NCBI RefSeq assembly: GCF_008086175.1
Contig: NZ_VSKM01000004.1
Span: 1 to 64,000, forward strand
Length of the DNA stretch: 64,000 nt
Direction of reading: 5' to 3'
From: Bizionia saleffrena
GTDB taxonomy: Bacteria > Bacteroidota > Bacteroidia > Flavobacteriales > Flavobacteriaceae
Shown here: piece by piece, positions 9,181 to 17,468 of the stretch
How positions within the stretch are numbered: the first letter of the stretch is position 1
How the letters are laid out: every line of letters starts with the position of its first letter
Notes under the pieces: model-generated
Told to the model about the DNA's origin: nothing
Seen by the model: only the letters and a program-made list of their open reading frames with translations
Database searches by the model: none
Made by a program: the position numbers and the translations under genes

Positions 9181-10395
9181 TTAGTGTTTTCTATGTGCTA
9201 ATAAAATGGGTGGTTCTCCGCTAAACGGATTTTGAAATCTGCCAATCGTTTTTGCGCCCATCGAGGAGGCTCTCATTACGCTCAACTCGCCATAACGCCC
9301 GCGAATATTATCCATAGCATTATACAAGTTTAACATTTCTTCGGTGTCGTCGAACAAATTAATTTGATAATTACCAGTCACGATATCGCTAATTTTCACA
9401 CCCACTAAACGGATTAATAGTCGGCGTTGGTACAGTTTATCAAACAGCTCTAATACTTTCGGGATAATAGTATGGTCGGCACTAGAATACGGGATTTTTA
9501 TCTGTTTGCTATACGTATTAAAATCTGAATACCTGATTTTTACGCTTATCGTACCGGCTAGTTTTTCGCCTCTCCGTAGTTGGTAGGCCAAACTTTCTGC
9601 CATTGCAAAAATGGTGGTGCGCAGTTGCAACACATCAATAGTATCTTTGGTAAAGGTGCGCTCTGTAGAAATGGATTTTCGTTCGTGAAAAGGAATTATT
9701 GGCGGATTATCGATACCGTTAGCACGTTTCCAAATGGTGCGGCCGTTGGCACCCAAAGCGCTAATCATCATTTCAACCGGCATTTGTTGTACAACCGCCA
9801 CTTTATCAACACCCAAATTACGCAATGTTTGATACGTTTTTTCGCCAACCGATGGTATTTTCCGAATCGATAAAGGCGCTAAAAACGATTTTTCGAAACC
9901 AGAATCAATTTTTAACTGATTGTTGGGTTTTGCCTCGCCAGTAGCTACTTTAGAGACTATTTTATTTACTGATAATCCAAAAGATATGGGCAAACCGCTA
10001 TCTTTCATTATTTGTTGTCGTAATTCCGAAGCATATTTATAGCAACCATAAAACTTATCCATTCCGGTTAAATCGGCATAAAACTCATCGACACTTGCTT
10101 TTTCAAAAAGCGGCACTTTTTCTTTTATAATTTCTGTTACCAGATGCGAATATTTAGTATAAATACTAGAATCTCCTTTTATAACCACTGCTTCGGGGCA
10201 GAGGCGCCTGGCCACTTTCATCGACATCCCAGAATGCACCCCAAAAACGCGCGTTTCGTAACTGCAGGCCGCTACAACACCACGATCGCCAACGCCACCA
10301 ACGAGTAATGGTAGCTGTTGCAAACGGCTATCGATAAGGCGTTCGCAAGAGACAAAAAAGGTGTCTAAATCCAGATGTAAAATATTCTTCTGCAT
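9181..10395 (-). CDS. Y-family DNA polymerase (DinB/Pol IV-like)
   Basis: The 404-residue protein starts MQKNILHLDLDTFFVSCE. Asp9 is the first metal ligand and Phe13/Phe14 are at the steric-gate position. ASVDEFYADLTG contains Asp103-Glu104, the remaining catalytic acids. GLSVNKIVSKVAT, KIPSVGEK (helix-hairpin-helix) and a little-finger domain (about 235-345) follow. It performs translesion synthesis. It is the first gene of a two-gene transcript with the DnaE-like polymerase and is divergent from the S24 repressor gene with only 52 bases between the start codons. The partnership resembles ImuB/DnaE2 cassettes, but the catalytic residues are kept here, unlike typical ImuB. Confidence 0.9.
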   Translation of the reverse strand: MQKNILHLDLDTFFVSCERLIDSRLQQLPLLVGGVGDRGVVAACSYETRVFGVHSGMSMKVARRLCPEAVVIKGDSSIYTKYSHLVTEIIKEKVPLFEKASVDEFYADLTGMDKFYGCYKYASELRQQIMKDSGLPISFGLSVNKIVSKVATGEAKPNNQLKIDSGFEKSFLAPLSIRKIPSVGEKTYQTLRNLGVDKVAVVQQMPVEMMISALGANGRTIWKRANGIDNPPIIPFHERKSISTERTFTKDTIDVLQLRTTIFAMAESLAYQLRRGEKLAGTISVKIRYSDFNTYSKQIKIPYSSADHTIIPKVLELFDKLYQRRLLIRLVGVKISDIVTGNYQINLFDDTEEMLNLYNAMDNIRGRYGELSVMRASSMGAKTIGRFQNPFSGEPPILLAHRKH

Positions 10396-10399
10396 AATG

Positions 10400-10440
10400 C
10401 AAAAATAGTTTGTATATCGAACATTGATTGTTTAATTTTG
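10400..10440. promoter_or_regulatory. Divergent promoter with candidate LexA-like operator
   Basis: An interrupted inverted repeat GTTTG-TATAT-CGAAC (10408-10422, arms matching 4 of 5) lies between two -7 elements: TAATTTTG at 10433-10440 for the repressor gene and TATTTTTG at 10407-10400 on the minus strand for the polymerase gene. Both fit TAnnTTTG. TTTG at 10409-10412, inside the dyad, could serve as -33 for the rightward promoter. Both start codons are within a few bases of the -7 elements, so the transcripts are probably nearly leaderless. A repressor bound here would block both directions. Confidence 0.5.
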
Positions 10441-10447
10441 TAACATT

Positions 10448-11221
10448 ATGAATAATTTATCAAAAAACATAAAATACCTCAGAAACTTAAAAAAGTTATC
10501 TCAGGAGGCTTTAGCTGAAGAGTTGGGCGTACACAGATCGCGAATTACATCGCACGAAGCCAATAGAACAGAACCCAATGTGGAGATGATTTTAGGCTTG
10601 TCCGATTTCTTTAAAGTGCCCGTAGATATTTTGCTACGTCACGATTTAAGTAAGTCGAACGGCACCGCGTTTATCGAGCTAGGAAATCAGCGGGTGTTAT
10701 TCCCGATTATGGTAGATAGCGATAATGAGAATTTAATTGAAATTGTACCTATAAAAGCATCGGCTGGGTATTTAGCCGGTTACGACGATCCGGAATATAT
10801 CGAGCAGCTTCAAAAAATAAAATTGCCTTTTTTACCTACCGGCAAGCACCGCGCATTTCCTATAAAAGGGGATTCGATGTTGCCAATGAAAGATGGTTCG
10901 TTTGTAATAGGGCGTTTTATTGAGGATCGGAGTGATATAAAAACAGGACGAACCTATGTGCTGGTTACGCTTAACGAAGGGATGGTTTATAAACGTGTTA
11001 TGAATAATATTGAGTATAACGGATCGCTACTTTTAATGTCGGATAATAAAACGTACAACGACTATAGTATTCCTATTGACGAAGTTTTAGAGTTATGGGA
11101 ATTTACGTGTAGTATTAATACCCAGGAATATTCGGTTGAAGAATTAAAAATAAGCAGTATTCTCGGTTTATTTAACGAGTTAGGCATAGAATTGAAAGCT
11201 TTAGAAAATCATTTAAAATAA
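10448..11221 (+). CDS. LexA-like XRE/S24 self-cleaving repressor
   Basis: The 257-residue protein has an N-terminal XRE helix-turn-helix (about 5-62: LSQEALAEELGVHRSRITSH). A C-terminal S24 peptidase domain follows: Ala106-Gly107 in ASAGYLAG fits the self-cleavage bond, GDSML gives Ser143 and VYKRV gives Lys182. Spacing and motifs match LexA/CI/UmuD proteases. It probably represses itself and the divergent polymerase operon, and is inactivated by RecA filaments after DNA damage (an inference from the family). It differs from classic LexA, whose DNA-binding domain is a winged helix. Its stop overlaps the start of the next gene by one base, indicating translational coupling. Confidence 0.85.
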   Translation: MNNLSKNIKYLRNLKKLSQEALAEELGVHRSRITSHEANRTEPNVEMILGLSDFFKVPVDILLRHDLSKSNGTAFIELGNQRVLFPIMVDSDNENLIEIVPIKASAGYLAGYDDPEYIEQLQKIKLPFLPTGKHRAFPIKGDSMLPMKDGSFVIGRFIEDRSDIKTGRTYVLVTLNEGMVYKRVMNNIEYNGSLLLMSDNKTYNDYSIPIDEVLELWEFTCSINTQEYSVEELKISSILGLFNELGIELKALENHLK

Positions 11222-12549
11222 TGATGTACACTATTATAGATGTTGAAACCACGGGTAGGAGTAATCAGATTACCGAAATTTCTATTTTTAAATACGATGG
11301 GCGCCAAATTGTAGACGAGTTTACCACTTTGGTGAATCCGCAGACAGAAATTCCCGATTATATTACTGCTTTAACGGGAATTGATAATGGGATGGTTGCC
11401 AATGCGCCTACGTTTAGCGAAGTCGCACAAGCTATTTTAGACATAACGCAAGACACCATTTTTGTGGCGCATAACGTTAATTTCGATTATAATGTGATTA
11501 GAAATGAGTTTAAGGCGATTGATACCGACTTCCGAAGAAAAAAACTGTGTACCGTTAGGCTTTCCCGAAAGCTGTTGCCAGGCTACCGGTCTTACAGTTT
11601 AGGTAAGCTGTGTAAAGAGTTGAATATTAATATTACCGACAGGCACCGTGCAAAAGGCGATGCTGAAGCTACTGTGGTGTTATTCGAAATCCTTTTACAA
11701 CAAGACGATGCCGATACTGTTTTTAGCGATTTTATGAAGAAATCTTCAAAGGAAGCCACATTGCCATCACATTTACCAACGGCTGTCTTTAATGCCATCC
11801 CAAACGCTGCTGGCGTTTATTATTTTAAAGACAAAAAGGGAAAGATTATTTATATAGGGAAAGCCAAGGATTTAAAAAAACGGGTGCTGAGTCATTTTTA
11901 TAGTAAAACTAAGAAAGCCTTAGAGATGTGTCGCGAGACTAAAGACATTGATTTCGAATTATCGGGCAGCGAACTCATTGCCCTTTTAATGGAAGATGCC
12001 GCCATAAAACACCATTACCCAAAATTTAACCAAGTTGCAAAACGCCAAACAAAGCAGTATGGTATTTTTAGTTTCGAAGACCGCAACGGCATTCTTCATC
12101 TGGCTTATAATACCATTAAAGGGGCGCCAAATGCAATACAAGTGTTTCAGAGTATTAGAGAATGTCGCGCGTTTTTAGAATCTATCTGCCTGCACTATAA
12201 TCTGTGTCCTAAATATTGTCACTTGCAAGAAGGTGTTACGCAGTGTTCGCATTACAGTATAAAAACGTGTAAAGGTGTTTGCAAAGGCGAGGAAACCGCC
12301 ACCGATTATAACGCTAGGGTAGCAGTGGCAATAGACGCTATTAAAACGACTGCCGAATCTAAAGTGATAAAAGAACAAGGGCGCACGCTAAATGAAGAGG
12401 CTTTTGTGCTTATTAAAAACGGAACGTATCTAGGATATGGTTTTATAGATAAAGACGAAACCATACACTCTGAAGACGCCTTAGAGTCGTTTTTAATCCA
12501 ACAAAAGGATAATTTGGATATTCAGAAAATATTACGCGGGTTTTTGTAG
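11221..12549 (+). CDS. DnaQ-like 3'-5' exonuclease fused to a UvrC-type GIY-YIG domain
   Basis: The 442-residue protein begins with a DEDDh exonuclease domain (about 1-165): IIDVETTG with Asp7/Glu9, HNVNFDYN, and HRAKGDAEAT with the catalytic His and last Asp. A GIY-YIG domain follows (about 197-275): AAGVYYFKDKKGKIIYIGKA and an arginine in LKKRVLSHF. The rest (about 285-442) has conserved-looking cysteines (CLHYNLCPKYCH, KTCKGVCKG). The fold order resembles DnaQ-Cho fusions. It overlaps the S24 repressor gene by one base. Context suggests a damage-inducible proofreading or incision nuclease. A second ATG three bases downstream is an equally possible start. Confidence 0.85.
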   Translation: MMYTIIDVETTGRSNQITEISIFKYDGRQIVDEFTTLVNPQTEIPDYITALTGIDNGMVANAPTFSEVAQAILDITQDTIFVAHNVNFDYNVIRNEFKAIDTDFRRKKLCTVRLSRKLLPGYRSYSLGKLCKELNINITDRHRAKGDAEATVVLFEILLQQDDADTVFSDFMKKSSKEATLPSHLPTAVFNAIPNAAGVYYFKDKKGKIIYIGKAKDLKKRVLSHFYSKTKKALEMCRETKDIDFELSGSELIALLMEDAAIKHHYPKFNQVAKRQTKQYGIFSFEDRNGILHLAYNTIKGAPNAIQVFQSIRECRAFLESICLHYNLCPKYCHLQEGVTQCSHYSIKTCKGVCKGEETATDYNARVAVAIDAIKTTAESKVIKEQGRTLNEEAFVLIKNGTYLGYGFIDKDETIHSEDALESFLIQQKDNLDIQKILRGFL

Positions 12550-12662
12550 TTGTTTATTGATTGGTGTTTTGGGTGGGATTGTTATAGTTTTTAGCTATTG
12601 AATACTTTAATCTCTTTAATAGCGACTCCTTGAATAATTTTGGATACGCCTGGAATTGAAGG

Positions 12663-12760
12663 TAGTTTAGCCCATTAAAAGTTCGGAGTGCTATTTTAAA
12701 TTTCAAATAATACTTTTGAGATATGAAATACAAGAAATGGAGTTTAGAAGATAAGCTGTA
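12663..12760 (+). mobile_element. IS3-type insertion sequence left-end relic
   Basis: This stretch matches 4716-4810: tagtttagccc, ggagtgctattttaaattt, and an ATG at 12723 opening MKYKKWSLEDKL, followed directly by a TAA. In a shifted frame the next codons read KYLVSLEEIGI, which resembles the continuation of an IS3-family OrfA helix-turn-helix protein. It is therefore a frameshifted, truncated copy. The gap 12550-12791 holds nothing else I can recognise. Confidence 0.6.
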
Positions 12761-12791
12761 AATATTTAGTCTCTTTGGAAGAAATAGGAAT

Positions 12792-14150
12792 TTAAGTTTT
12801 TACAAATTTAAAATTACGTTTACCATTACCGCTAAATATTTGTAAGATATAAACGCCTGATTGAAAACATTCGATATTTATTTTTGAGAAATTTGTGGAA
12901 GTTTTATAAACTACTTTACCCGATATATCAGTTACTACCATTTTTGAAATTTCAATTTTATTAGAGATATAAATGTAATTATTGGCAGGATTCGGATAGA
13001 TTGTAAATGGCTCTATTGCTACTTCTTCTATCCCTAAAGACATACAACTAATTGACGTAAAAACAGTTTTATTGATAGTCGTTCCGTCACCTAAATGGCC
13101 ACTAATATTACTTCCAGAAGACCATAGATTGCCATCCATATTTATGGCGAAAGTAGATGAGTCTCCACATGCTATGGTTTGCCAATTAGTAAAAGTGTTT
13201 ATTTGAGTTGGAGGATATATGTGACTATATGCGCCGCTTCCTAATTGTCCGTAAGAACCACTTCCCCAAGACCATATTGTATTATTCTTTTTTAATGCTA
13301 CTGCAAAAAAATCACCAGATTTAATTGTTTTCCATTCTGTATCGCTCCCTATTTGCGTAGGGATATATAAGTAATCCTCTCCATTGTTTACTAAAAATGA
13401 AGGAGTGTTTAAGCCCCAAGACCATAAAGTTCCGTTTGCTTTTATGGCTAAAGAATGTTCATTATTAACATCAATACTTTGCCAATCATTATCAATTCCA
13501 ATTTGCATAGGTAAATTTAAACTTGTTGTAGTTCCATTACCAAGTTGGCCGAAATAATTAGCGCCCCAAGTCCACAAGGTGCCGTTTAATTTTAATGCTG
13601 TGCTATGAGCGTAACCCGCGCCAATAGATTGCCAATTAGTGTCTGTACCAACTTGAATAGGAATATTACTGTTAGTTGTGTTACCGTTTCCAAGTTGTCC
13701 ATAATTATTTCTACCCCATGCCCATAATTTACCAGAAGTATTTATAGCAAAGCTATGAAAATCTCCACCAATAATTATAGACCAATTTGTTGAGTCTCCA
13801 ATTTGTATAGGTACTGTACCATTACTATATGTTCCGTTACCTAGTTGACCATAATAATTACCTCCCCAGCTCCATAAAGTTCCGTTCCTTTTTATGGCTA
13901 AACTATGATAGTCGCCCGCAGTCACTTTTAACCAATCGGTATCGGTTCCAACCTGTATAGGACTTGATTCATTATTGGTAGTTCCATTACCTAATTGACC
14001 AATAGCGTTTCCTCCCCAGCTCCACAATGTTCCATCAGATTTAATGGCAACCGTATGATACTGTCCTGCTGAAATTAATTGCCAACATTGTGCGTTAAGG
14101 AACTGATTCGAAATAAGAAATAGTAAAATTATTAGAGAGATTTTCTTCAT
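12792..14150 (-). CDS. Secreted RCC1-repeat propeller with T9SS sorting domain
   Basis: The 452-residue protein has a signal peptide ending near NAQC. Seven RCC1-type repeats of about 50 residues follow, each built like HSLAIKxxGTLWSWGxN, then GQLGNGT, PIQVGTDTxW. Seven units make one complete seven-bladed beta-propeller. The fifth repeat has lost GQLGNG and the last two are weaker. The C-terminal 75 residues (YPNPANNYIYI, then GVYILQIFSGNGK) form a type IX secretion sorting domain, so the protein should be exported to the cell surface or medium. The ligand is unknown. It is next to a chimeric broken gene and an IS relic, in an accessory region. Confidence 0.88.
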   Translation of the reverse strand: MKKISLIILLFLISNQFLNAQCWQLISAGQYHTVAIKSDGTLWSWGGNAIGQLGNGTTNNESSPIQVGTDTDWLKVTAGDYHSLAIKRNGTLWSWGGNYYGQLGNGTYSNGTVPIQIGDSTNWSIIIGGDFHSFAINTSGKLWAWGRNNYGQLGNGNTTNSNIPIQVGTDTNWQSIGAGYAHSTALKLNGTLWTWGANYFGQLGNGTTTSLNLPMQIGIDNDWQSIDVNNEHSLAIKANGTLWSWGLNTPSFLVNNGEDYLYIPTQIGSDTEWKTIKSGDFFAVALKKNNTIWSWGSGSYGQLGSGAYSHIYPPTQINTFTNWQTIACGDSSTFAINMDGNLWSSGSNISGHLGDGTTINKTVFTSISCMSLGIEEVAIEPFTIYPNPANNYIYISNKIEISKMVVTDISGKVVYKTSTNFSKINIECFQSGVYILQIFSGNGKRNFKFVKT

Positions 14151-14166
14151 TGGAGGCTTTTTTGAT

Positions 14167-14823
14167 TTAAATTTTCAGTTTTAAAATCCTTGTTTTGTTT
14201 TTTCTTTTTCCTATTAAAATTACAGTTTGATTGTTAACGTTTCCATTTCCATTAGTCACTTTGTAGTAAACCTTTGATTCTTTATTATCAATTAATTTCT
14301 TATAGTCAAAATCTCCATCCTTGTTAATTTTAACCATAAATAAATTGGATTTTTTAGCGTTAGTCTGTCTAAATGCAATTCTATTGGCACTTAATTTTTT
14401 GATTTTATCTGAGCAATTAATGAAGAAATAAAAATCTTCACCAACAGGTATAGAGGTGTAAAAGCTATTACTTAAACCTGTTTGTCTTTTATTTATGTTT
14501 CTAGCCCATTTTAAATTTCCGTCTTTATCCATTCTAAGACTTATTATATCGTCGAAGTTATAGGAGAGGAAAGACTTAATGTATAAGGTTTTAGTATTAA
14601 TAGCTTTGCGCTGGTCTAATTCTAAAATCCGCTCTGTAATATTTATCCAGTTTGATGGGTTTTGCTCTAAATCATAGATAGCACCATTGCCAAAATTACC
14701 AGTCGTTTCAAAAAGGGCTATCTGAATATCGGTAAGCGCGTTCTCTTTAGCCAATTCAATAATTAACCGTTCTAAAGCATAGCCGCCTCTGGGCCCCATA
14801 CCAATAATTCCGACGTTCCTCAT
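14167..14823 (-). pseudogene. Chimeric ORF: FAD/NAD(P)-binding N-terminus fused to an unrelated C-terminus
   Basis: The 218-residue ORF starts with a Rossmann motif (VGIIGMGPRGGYALERL) and continues with FGNGAIYDLEQNPSNWINIT, like the first about 85 residues of FAD/NAD(P)-binding proteins with an NAD_binding_9 domain, which are normally several hundred residues long. From about residue 77-90 the text changes to a repeat-protein style (MDKDGNLKWARNINKRQTG, later MVKINKDGDFDYKKLIDNK), as in the C-termini of large secreted Bacteroidota proteins. I infer that a deletion fused two gene fragments in frame near 14553-14598. The product is unlikely to have the oxidoreductase activity. The frame itself is intact, so expression cannot be excluded. 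Confidence 0.6.
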
Positions 14824-15006
14824 AGTGTTATATCATTCGTTTTTTTAATGTAACCAACAGTTTTGTGTCTGGGGTGTTTCCAATTGGTTAAGAACGAAAG
14901 TTAGCAAATAAATATGAAATATAAAATCGGCAAGTGTGTTTGGTAATAGGGTAGACACCATTTTTTAGTTGTTTATAGTGGTACTAGAGTCTAGATTTTT
15001 ATTAGA

Positions 15007-15564
15007 TTAAAAGCGATACCCAATTCTTAAATGTAAATTCACTGCCACATCAGGCTCACTTACTAAAACAACATTATCCTTGTTAAAGTAATGTAAGTAA
15101 CCAACACCAATTCCAGTTTCATAATTAAAATGATCACCAATATTTCGTCTTATTCCCCAGGTTGGCACAATCGAAATATCACTAATAAAGTTAATATTCT
15201 GCTCGTTAGAAATTACAAACCAATCCGGGTGATATGTCGTCTTTATCGCAATAAAATTCCCGCTATTACCATCTGTTCTTCTCGATTTATTTTCTCTTTT
15301 GTTTAAATTATAATACCAACGCGGTTCTAGTGTAATGGTTGGACTTAGTAGAAACCCCTCTATAACATCACTACCATAAATACCAGTATCAAGTCCAATC
15401 TCACTTCTTAAAGCGATTTGGTTAGATAATTTCGCCTCATTATGCACCCAAATGCCTAATAAACCTGTTTGTATTCCATAAACAGATTTCTCCACGCTCG
15501 CATTTTGAGAGTGACCAATAAAAGTGATTGCGCAAAGCGCTAGTGTTAATACTATTTTTTTCAT
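15007..15564 (-). CDS. Small outer-membrane beta-barrel-like protein
   Basis: The 185-residue protein has a signal peptide (MKKIVLTLALCAITFIGHSQ) and alternating hydrophobic/polar strands (IALRSEIGLD, TITLEPRWYYNL, ETGIGVGYLHYF). It ends in a strand with terminal phenylalanine (VAVNLHLRIGYRF), the typical BAM recognition signal. This supports an outer-membrane barrel of about eight strands. No specific family is recognised. It is transcribed alone on the minus strand, between the chimeric ORF and the putative defence module. Confidence 0.6.
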   Translation of the reverse strand: MKKIVLTLALCAITFIGHSQNASVEKSVYGIQTGLLGIWVHNEAKLSNQIALRSEIGLDTGIYGSDVIEGFLLSPTITLEPRWYYNLNKRENKSRRTDGNSGNFIAIKTTYHPDWFVISNEQNINFISDISIVPTWGIRRNIGDHFNYETGIGVGYLHYFNKDNVVLVSEPDVAVNLHLRIGYRF

Positions 15565-15741
15565 AAAGTTTGATATAAAATTTATAAACTAATGTTTAGA
15601 TAAGTGTTTTTTTGAGTCAGGGTTTTGTACTACTGATATTGAAGCCACAGTATTGATATTAGGGTTTAAGCTTAAAATATAAGAATTTTACTGTTAAAAA
15701 TAATAGGACGTAAAAAGAAAAAAAAGTAGGTTTTGGTTTTT

Positions 15742-17460
15742 TTAATACATTTCTATTAATTCCAGTGTTTCTTTTTTAATTTCTTCAAACTCTTTCTTAA
15801 AATCAGAAAGAAAAGCTCTTTTTTTAAGCGTGTTTATTTTAATTAATTTAGCTTTAGAATTAAAGTGTTCTATATTATAATCAATAGCTGTTTTTTTATT
15901 TTCTTTTGATTCAGCAAGAGAAAAAATAAGCTGTGTGTCTTTAGGGTAATGTTCATAAATAAATTTAAGAATTAATTTTTTGTTGTCTTCGTCAACATCT
16001 TCCTTAAATATTGCGTCCATTACGAATGGTAATCTGTGAACATATGCAGTTCGTTTAATAATGGTATTAAATGAAAAATAATAAGCTAACAAAGTCTTTA
16101 ATAATTCAACACCTTGTTGTGGAAATAATTTATTACTATAAAGACTGTAATCATCTTTAAATATTTTCACTTTAAGTTCTTTTAAATTCGAACGGAAAAG
16201 GTTAGAAAAACTAAGCTCAATTTTATTACGTTCGCTCTTTATCTCTTCATTAGTTTTAAATTTTGCTAATTCTTCATTTATCCCTATTAATTCTATTTCG
16301 ATTTCACCGATTTGACTTATTATTTTATTTGATAGACGTACATTAACTTTATTATCTAGCCATGTACTTACGCTTAAGTTGTCAATTTGATAATCTTTTA
16401 AAATCGAATATTTTTCATTAATGAGAGTTCTTAAATCATTAATGTCTTTTTTCAATGAATTTAAGAGCCCAATCTTTTTACTTATTTCTTTTTTATTAGC
16501 TTTAAGCTGTTCTTTAGTATCATCAACATCTTGATAATACTCATATACTTTTTCAATAGAGTTTGGCAGAGATTGTTTGCATGTAGGACAATTGTCTTTA
16601 AGTGGCTTTTCTTCGGTGATATTTCTATTTACCGCTAGAAGTACTTTACGGTGTTCTTCTAAAAGTTTAATTTTATTACATAATACTAAATATTCTTTTT
16701 CGTTTTGAATTAAAGTGTTTTTTTCATTTTTATACTGCTCTATATATTCAGCAGACTTATTTAAAAAAGCTTCATCTTTAAGTTTAGATAGGTATAATTC
16801 GTCTTTTCCTTTTTCCGTTTTAGATAGAAATTTTATATCATTTTCAAGTTTTTGTTTTTCAGCTTCAAGTCTTTGTTTTTCCTCTCTATCATACTTGTTA
16901 TTAATACCTAAATAATAATCATAGTAATCAAATTTGAAATTTCGAAAATAATCCAATCCTCTGAAGGATTTAAGTGTTAATACCCAGCCATAATCCTGAG
17001 CAACATAATATGGTAAAAACATTGATTCTATAGAACCAAGTTTATAATCTCCTTTACTTTCAAGGAATAAGTTAAAACCGAATAATTCCGCAAGATATTT
17101 TTTTAATTGCTTATGTTCTTCTGACTTATTTCCATTTATACCTAAAAATTTTTTAATAGGAATTCCTTTTCGGATTATGAAAATAAAATCAGTATCACGT
17201 ATAATTGTAATATTTTCTATTGATGTTTTTTTTATTTGAAAATCAAGTCTAAAAACAACATTTTCAGAAAGAACTTCACTTAGTTTATGGTTTTCATCAT
17301 TGATGCCAAATGTATAGTTGATTGCTTGTATTAAAGTACTTTTACCTGATGTGTTTTTTCCATAGATAATATTAATATTATCATTAAACTCAGTGTGGAA
17401 ATATTTATTATGCTCTTCTGAATAGGCAAAAAAACGATTATATTTTATGTGTGTTTTCAT
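15742..17460 (-). CDS. Rad50/SMC-like ATPase with zinc hook (LmuB-like, putative defence)
   Basis: The 572-residue protein has Walker A GKNTSGKST (residues 34-42), a Q-loop Gln155 (YYVAQDYGW), a coiled-coil arm (about 190-400) broken by a zinc hook CPTCKQSLP (Cys291, Cys294), and Walker B FVMDAIFKED (Asp482). The usual ABC signature LSGGE is not present; PQQGVELLKTLLAYY (447-461) occupies its place. The arm is short compared with Rad50/SbcC. It starts 8 bases after the nuclease gene, in one transcript. A nuclease plus hook ATPase matches the Lamassu/ABC-3C defence type, in which the ATPase senses DNA and releases the effector. The region looks richer in A/T than its neighbours. Confidence 0.75.
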   Translation of the reverse strand: MKTHIKYNRFFAYSEEHNKYFHTEFNDNINIIYGKNTSGKSTLIQAINYTFGINDENHKLSEVLSENVVFRLDFQIKKTSIENITIIRDTDFIFIIRKGIPIKKFLGINGNKSEEHKQLKKYLAELFGFNLFLESKGDYKLGSIESMFLPYYVAQDYGWVLTLKSFRGLDYFRNFKFDYYDYYLGINNKYDREEKQRLEAEKQKLENDIKFLSKTEKGKDELYLSKLKDEAFLNKSAEYIEQYKNEKNTLIQNEKEYLVLCNKIKLLEEHRKVLLAVNRNITEEKPLKDNCPTCKQSLPNSIEKVYEYYQDVDDTKEQLKANKKEISKKIGLLNSLKKDINDLRTLINEKYSILKDYQIDNLSVSTWLDNKVNVRLSNKIISQIGEIEIELIGINEELAKFKTNEEIKSERNKIELSFSNLFRSNLKELKVKIFKDDYSLYSNKLFPQQGVELLKTLLAYYFSFNTIIKRTAYVHRLPFVMDAIFKEDVDEDNKKLILKFIYEHYPKDTQLIFSLAESKENKKTAIDYNIEHFNSKAKLIKINTLKKRAFLSDFKKEFEEIKKETLELIEMY

Positions 17461-17468
17461 TTATTTTT

